Origin: Mycolicibacterium sp. 018/SC-01/001
Lineage (GTDB): Bacteria; Actinomycetota; Actinomycetes; Mycobacteriales; Mycobacteriaceae
DNA length: 64,000 nt
Assembly (NCBI RefSeq): GCF_007096635.1
Contig: NZ_VKAA01000018.1
Span: forward strand, 62,001-126,000
Direction of reading: 5' to 3'
Under the pieces are notes generated by a model. That model searched no databases and was not told where the DNA came from. It saw nothing but the letters and a program-made list of their open reading frames with translations. The translations under genes were made by a program, and so were the position numbers. The stretch's first letter is position 1. Each line of letters opens with the position of its first letter. Positions 61,516 through 64,000 of this stretch are shown piece by piece.

Positions 61516-62618
61516 GCGACTCGGCGTCGTCCGTCGCGCAGGACCGCTCCCGGTCGTGGGTCGACAACGCCGTTCGGCTCATCGAGGCGGACGCCCGTCG
61601 CAGCGCTGACACCCATCTGCTGCGCTACCCGCTGCCGTCGGTGTGGGGCCACGACTGCGGCTTGGCGTTGTATCTGAAGGACGAGAGCACTCACATCACC
61701 GGCAGCCTCAAGCACCGGTTGGCGCGCTCGCTGTTCCTCTACGCGCTGTGCAACGGGTGGATCTGCGAGGGAACGACGGTCATCGAGGCGTCGTCGGGAT
61801 CGACGGCCGTCTCCGAGGCGTACTTCGCGTCGATGATCGGGCTGCCGTTCATCGCGGTGATGCCGGCGTCGACGAGCGCCACCAAGGTCGCGTTGATCGA
61901 ATCTCAGGGCGGGCGTTGCCATTTCGTCACCTCGTCGGCGCAGGTGTATGCCGAGGCGCAGCGGTTGGCGGAGGAGACCGGCGGGCACTACCTCGATCAG
62001 TTCACCAACGCGGAGCGGGCCACCGACTGGCGGGGCAACAACAACATCGCCGAGTCGATCTTCGATCAGATGGTGCGGGAGACGCATCCGATCCCGGACT
62101 GGATCGTCGTCGGTGCGGGCACCGGGGGCACCAGCGCGACGATCGGTCGCTACCTGCGCTACCGCAGGCATCCGACCAGACTGTGCGTGGTCGACCCCGA
62201 GAACTCGGCGTTCTACCCGTCGTATGTGCGCGACGACCCTCACGTGGCGACCGGTATGTCGTCCCGTATCGAGGGCATCGGCCGGCCGCGGGTCGAACCG
62301 TCGTTCCTGCCGGGCGTGGTGGATCGCATGATGGTGGTGCCCGACGCGGCGTCAGTCGCAGCCGCCCACCACGTCAGCCGGGTGCTGAACCGACGGGTCG
62401 GCCCGTCGACGGGGACGAACGTCTGGGGGGCCTTCAGGCTGCTGTGTGAGATGGCGGAGGCGGGCCGGTCAGGGTCGGTCGTGACGCTTCTGTGCGACGG
62501 CGGGGACCGCTACGCGGACACCTACTTCCGCGACGAGTGGCTGACCAGCCAGGGGCTCGATCCCTCCGAACCGTCTGCGGTACTGGCCGAATTCGAGAGG
62601 TCGGGCTGCTGGCCGTGA
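61512..62618 (+). CDS. PLP-dependent cysteine synthase-like enzyme (Rv3684 homologue)
   Basis: A 368-residue fold-type II PLP enzyme. The Schiff-base Lys is in 'HITGSLKHRLARSL', the substrate loop is 'ASSGSTAVSEAYFA' and the phosphate loop is 'VGAGTGGTSATIGRYLR'. M. tuberculosis Rv3684 is annotated as a probable lyase; cysteine or cystathionine metabolism is likely but the exact reaction is unproven. Length and the 'TDWRGNNNIAESIF' motif separate it from CysK/CysM. GTG 61512 overlaps the previous stop. Confidence 0.92.
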   Translation: MSDSASSVAQDRSRSWVDNAVRLIEADARRSADTHLLRYPLPSVWGHDCGLALYLKDESTHITGSLKHRLARSLFLYALCNGWICEGTTVIEASSGSTAVSEAYFASMIGLPFIAVMPASTSATKVALIESQGGRCHFVTSSAQVYAEAQRLAEETGGHYLDQFTNAERATDWRGNNNIAESIFDQMVRETHPIPDWIVVGAGTGGTSATIGRYLRYRRHPTRLCVVDPENSAFYPSYVRDDPHVATGMSSRIEGIGRPRVEPSFLPGVVDRMMVVPDAASVAAAHHVSRVLNRRVGPSTGTNVWGAFRLLCEMAEAGRSGSVVTLLCDGGDRYADTYFRDEWLTSQGLDPSEPSAVLAEFERSGCWP

Positions 62619-62722
62619 TCCCGTGACCGCCACGCTGCGAGGGGCCCGTCGGAGGTCAGGAACAGCCACAGCGCTGCCAGGGTGAAGAAGCCCAGGTAGA
62701 GCGATGCGCCCAATCCGGTCAT
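62522..62722 (-). CDS. Possible small one-helix membrane protein
   Basis: A 66-residue frame 'MTGLGASLYLGFFTLAALWLFLTSDG' with one membrane helix and a polar Ser-rich tail. ATG 62722 has GAGGCAGG upstream. The last ~97 bp overlap the PLP enzyme's 3' end. The helix lies in the intergenic part, which supports a real gene, but the tail could be noise. Confidence 0.35.
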   Translation of the reverse strand: MTGLGASLYLGFFTLAALWLFLTSDGPLAAWRSRDHGQQPDLSNSASTADGSEGSSPWLVSHSSRK

Positions 62723-62854
62723 GGCCTGCCTCGTTTCCGTCGGTTCCGCTGCGATCAGTGTGCACAACACCACTGACATACCCATTCCATCCCGCGGCGA
62801 GTCATGCATTTGGCTTCAACCCTGGGCCGTGCGATACGCTGTCGTGGCTTCACC

Positions 62855-62928
62855 CGGGGTGTGGCGCAGCTTGGTAGCGTGCTTCGTTCGGGACGAAGAG
62901 GTCGTGGGTTCGAATCCCGCCACCCCGA
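62855..62928 (+). tRNA. tRNA-Pro(CGG), CCA not encoded
   Basis: Acceptor CGGGGTG/CACCCCG, D-arm with AGCTTGGTAGCG, anticodon stem CTTCG/CGAAG with loop TTCGGGA (anticodon CGG), T-arm GGGTTCGAATCCC, discriminator A. It is followed 18 bp later by a strong terminator. Confidence 0.95.
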
Positions 62929-62946
62929 CTCGTGTGAGCAGCAGGC

Positions 62947-62983
62947 AGAAGGCCCCGACTGGGAATACCGGTCGGGGCCTTCT
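62947..62983 (+). terminator. Terminator after tRNA-Pro
   Basis: Perfect 13-bp arms 62947-62959 and 62971-62983 with an 11-nt loop, ending in CCTTCTCGCTTGT. Confidence 0.8.
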
Positions 62984-62997
62984 CGCTTGTCAGTGCC

Positions 62998-63846
62998 ATG
63001 GCGGCCATGGCGAACAGATCTGCAGAACTCTCCTCGTTCTTGCGGGCGCGGCGGGAAGCGGTGAGGCCGCAGGACCTGGGTCTGGTGCCCGGCGCCGGTC
63101 GCCGCGTACGGGGCCTTCGCCGTGAAGAGCTGGCCCTCCTCGCCGGATTGAGCACCGACTACTACCGCAGGCTCGAACAGGGCCGGGAGCATCGGCCGTC
63201 ACACCAAGTGCTACAGGCCCTCGCACGCGCGCTGCGGCTGGACGCGCACGCCACTGCCTACCTGATCTCGCTCGTCCATCCCGCACCCGGCGCCGTGCCT
63301 GCTCACGGCGCGACGGGCGCCACGGTTTCCGAGGGCGTCCAGCTGCTCCTGGACTCCGCCGTGCGCGTACCGGCATACGTCGTCGACGTCGGAATGAACA
63401 TCCTGGCGATCAACGCGCCCGCACGCGCCATGTACAGCGGCTTCGGCGATACGGACAACCTCGCCCGCATGGTGTTCTGCGACCCCGCCGCATCAGACTT
63501 CTACACCCGTTGGCGGGAGGTGGCCGCACAGGTGGTCGGCAACCTTCGCTCCGGTCTGACCCGGTTCCCCGACGACGACCGTGTCGCCGACGTGGTCGAG
63601 GAGATCTCCGCCCAGAGCTCCGTGTTCGCTGAACTCTGGGCGACCCACCACGTGCGTCCGCGTACCAGCGAGGACAAGGTGTTCCGGCATCCGCGCGTCG
63701 GCGAGCTGCATCTGCACTTCGAGGCGCTCGAGGTCGCGGGCGCACCCGACCAGCGGTTGTTCATCTACTGCCCGGTCGAGAACGGAGCGCATCCCGACGC
63801 CGCCGCCCTGCTGGAACCGCTGATGACGGTGGCCGCCGCTACGTAG
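62998..63846 (+). CDS. XRE-family regulator with MmyB-type ligand domain
   Basis: A 282-residue regulator. The N-terminal helix-turn-helix is 'RGLRREELALLAGLSTDYY' followed by 'RRLEQGREHRPSHQVLQALA'. Residues ~105-275 form the PAS-like MmyB domain ('VPAYVVDVGMNILAINAPAR', 'FCDPAASDFYTRWREVA', 'ISAQSSVFAELWATHHV'). Members often regulate an adjacent oxidoreductase and may bind fatty acids. ATG 62998 or 63007; no clear ribosome site. It converges on an aldo/keto reductase, overlapping it by 8 bp. Confidence 0.9.
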   Translation: MAAMANRSAELSSFLRARREAVRPQDLGLVPGAGRRVRGLRREELALLAGLSTDYYRRLEQGREHRPSHQVLQALARALRLDAHATAYLISLVHPAPGAVPAHGATGATVSEGVQLLLDSAVRVPAYVVDVGMNILAINAPARAMYSGFGDTDNLARMVFCDPAASDFYTRWREVAAQVVGNLRSGLTRFPDDDRVADVVEEISAQSSVFAELWATHHVRPRTSEDKVFRHPRVGELHLHFEALEVAGAPDQRLFIYCPVENGAHPDAAALLEPLMTVAAAT

Positions 63847-64000
63847 CCGCGCTGAGCCGGTCGACCTGCTCCGGTGTCAACTGCACCTGCGCGGCGGCGA
63901 GGTTCTCGTCCAGATGCGTGCGGCGCGACGTGCCGGGGATGGGCAGCATCGCCGGTGACAGATGCAACAGCCAGGCGATCGCCACCTGGCCCACCGTGCA
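63839..64000 (-). CDS. Aldo/keto reductase, C-terminal end (cut by window)
   Basis: The minus-strand translation ends '...QVAIAWLLHLSPAMLPIPGT' then 'SRRTHLDENLAAAQVQLT', the conserved NADPH-binding C-terminus of aldo/keto reductases. The N-terminal part lies beyond the window. It overlaps the stop of the MmyB-type regulator, which may control it. Confidence 0.85.
   Translation of the reverse strand, partial: CTVGQVAIAWLLHLSPAMLPIPGTSRRTHLDENLAAAQVQLTPEQVDRLSAAT

Overview
The window is high-GC actinobacterial chromosome. Gene content and order indicate a mycobacterium, most likely a fast-growing environmental species (Mycolicibacterium-like). From about 2.8 kb to the end the order follows the M. 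tuberculosis segment I know as Rv3624c-Rv3684: hpt, tilS, dacB, ppa, a polyprenyl-phosphate glycosyltransferase, galE1, holB, an adenylate cyclase, topA, cspA, a DECH helicase, the tad locus, acs, ephE, marP, nth, crp, a Get3-like ATPase pair, whiB4, ponA2. PE/PPE genes and the dpp operon found there in M. tuberculosis are absent. Other genes are inserted: a molybdoenzyme, an OHCU-decarboxylase-like gene, a serine hydrolase, a Pls/PosA-type NRPS-like protein, an M1 peptidase, an aldolase/transporter/nitrilase cluster and a Ser/Thr kinase. No IS element, prophage or CRISPR array was seen.

Layout. 0-2.7 kb: end of a SIMPL-domain gene and a molybdopterin oxidoreductase. 2.8-6.8 kb: minus-strand hpt, tilS, a zinc-metalloprotease-like gene and dacB. 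6.9-10.7 kb: ppa, UraD-like, serine hydrolase and terC with a probable Mn riboswitch. 10.9-18.5 kb: an envelope operon with overlapping stops and starts (NRPS-like acyltransferase, M1 peptidase, flippase-like protein, PpgS-like GT2, DUF2304 protein), followed by galE1 and a GT-C-like membrane protein. 21.2-24.9 kb: catabolic cluster with divergent GntR regulator, next to tRNA-Thr. 25.1-35.9 kb: holB, adenylate cyclase, topA, cspA, MrfA-like helicase. 35.9-42 kb: kinase and the six-gene tad locus, then the 6C sRNA. 42-44.2 kb: HAD phosphatase, Ms1 RNA and a conserved gene. 44.3-55.1 kb: acs, envelope proteases, MarP, Nudix, thioredoxin-like, nth, crp, RidA. 55.1-62.6 kb: Get3-like pair, whiB4, ponA2, phosphoesterase, PLP enzyme. 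62.8-64 kb: tRNA-Pro, an MmyB-type regulator and the end of an aldo/keto reductase.

Themes. Many genes have a TANNNT -10 box only 6-7 nt before the start codon, meaning leaderless transcripts; this helped choose starts. A cAMP theme is visible: a class III adenylate cyclase, the cAMP receptor CRP, and CRP-like palindromes at the acs and Ms1 promoters. The most novel-looking unit is the 10.9-18.5 kb operon. It joins a single-module amino-acid-activating enzyme and a peptidase to machinery known to supply polyprenyl-phosphate galactosamine for arabinogalactan, suggesting an aminoacylated envelope component. Two genes (tadE-like, GT2) lack a canonical in-frame start.
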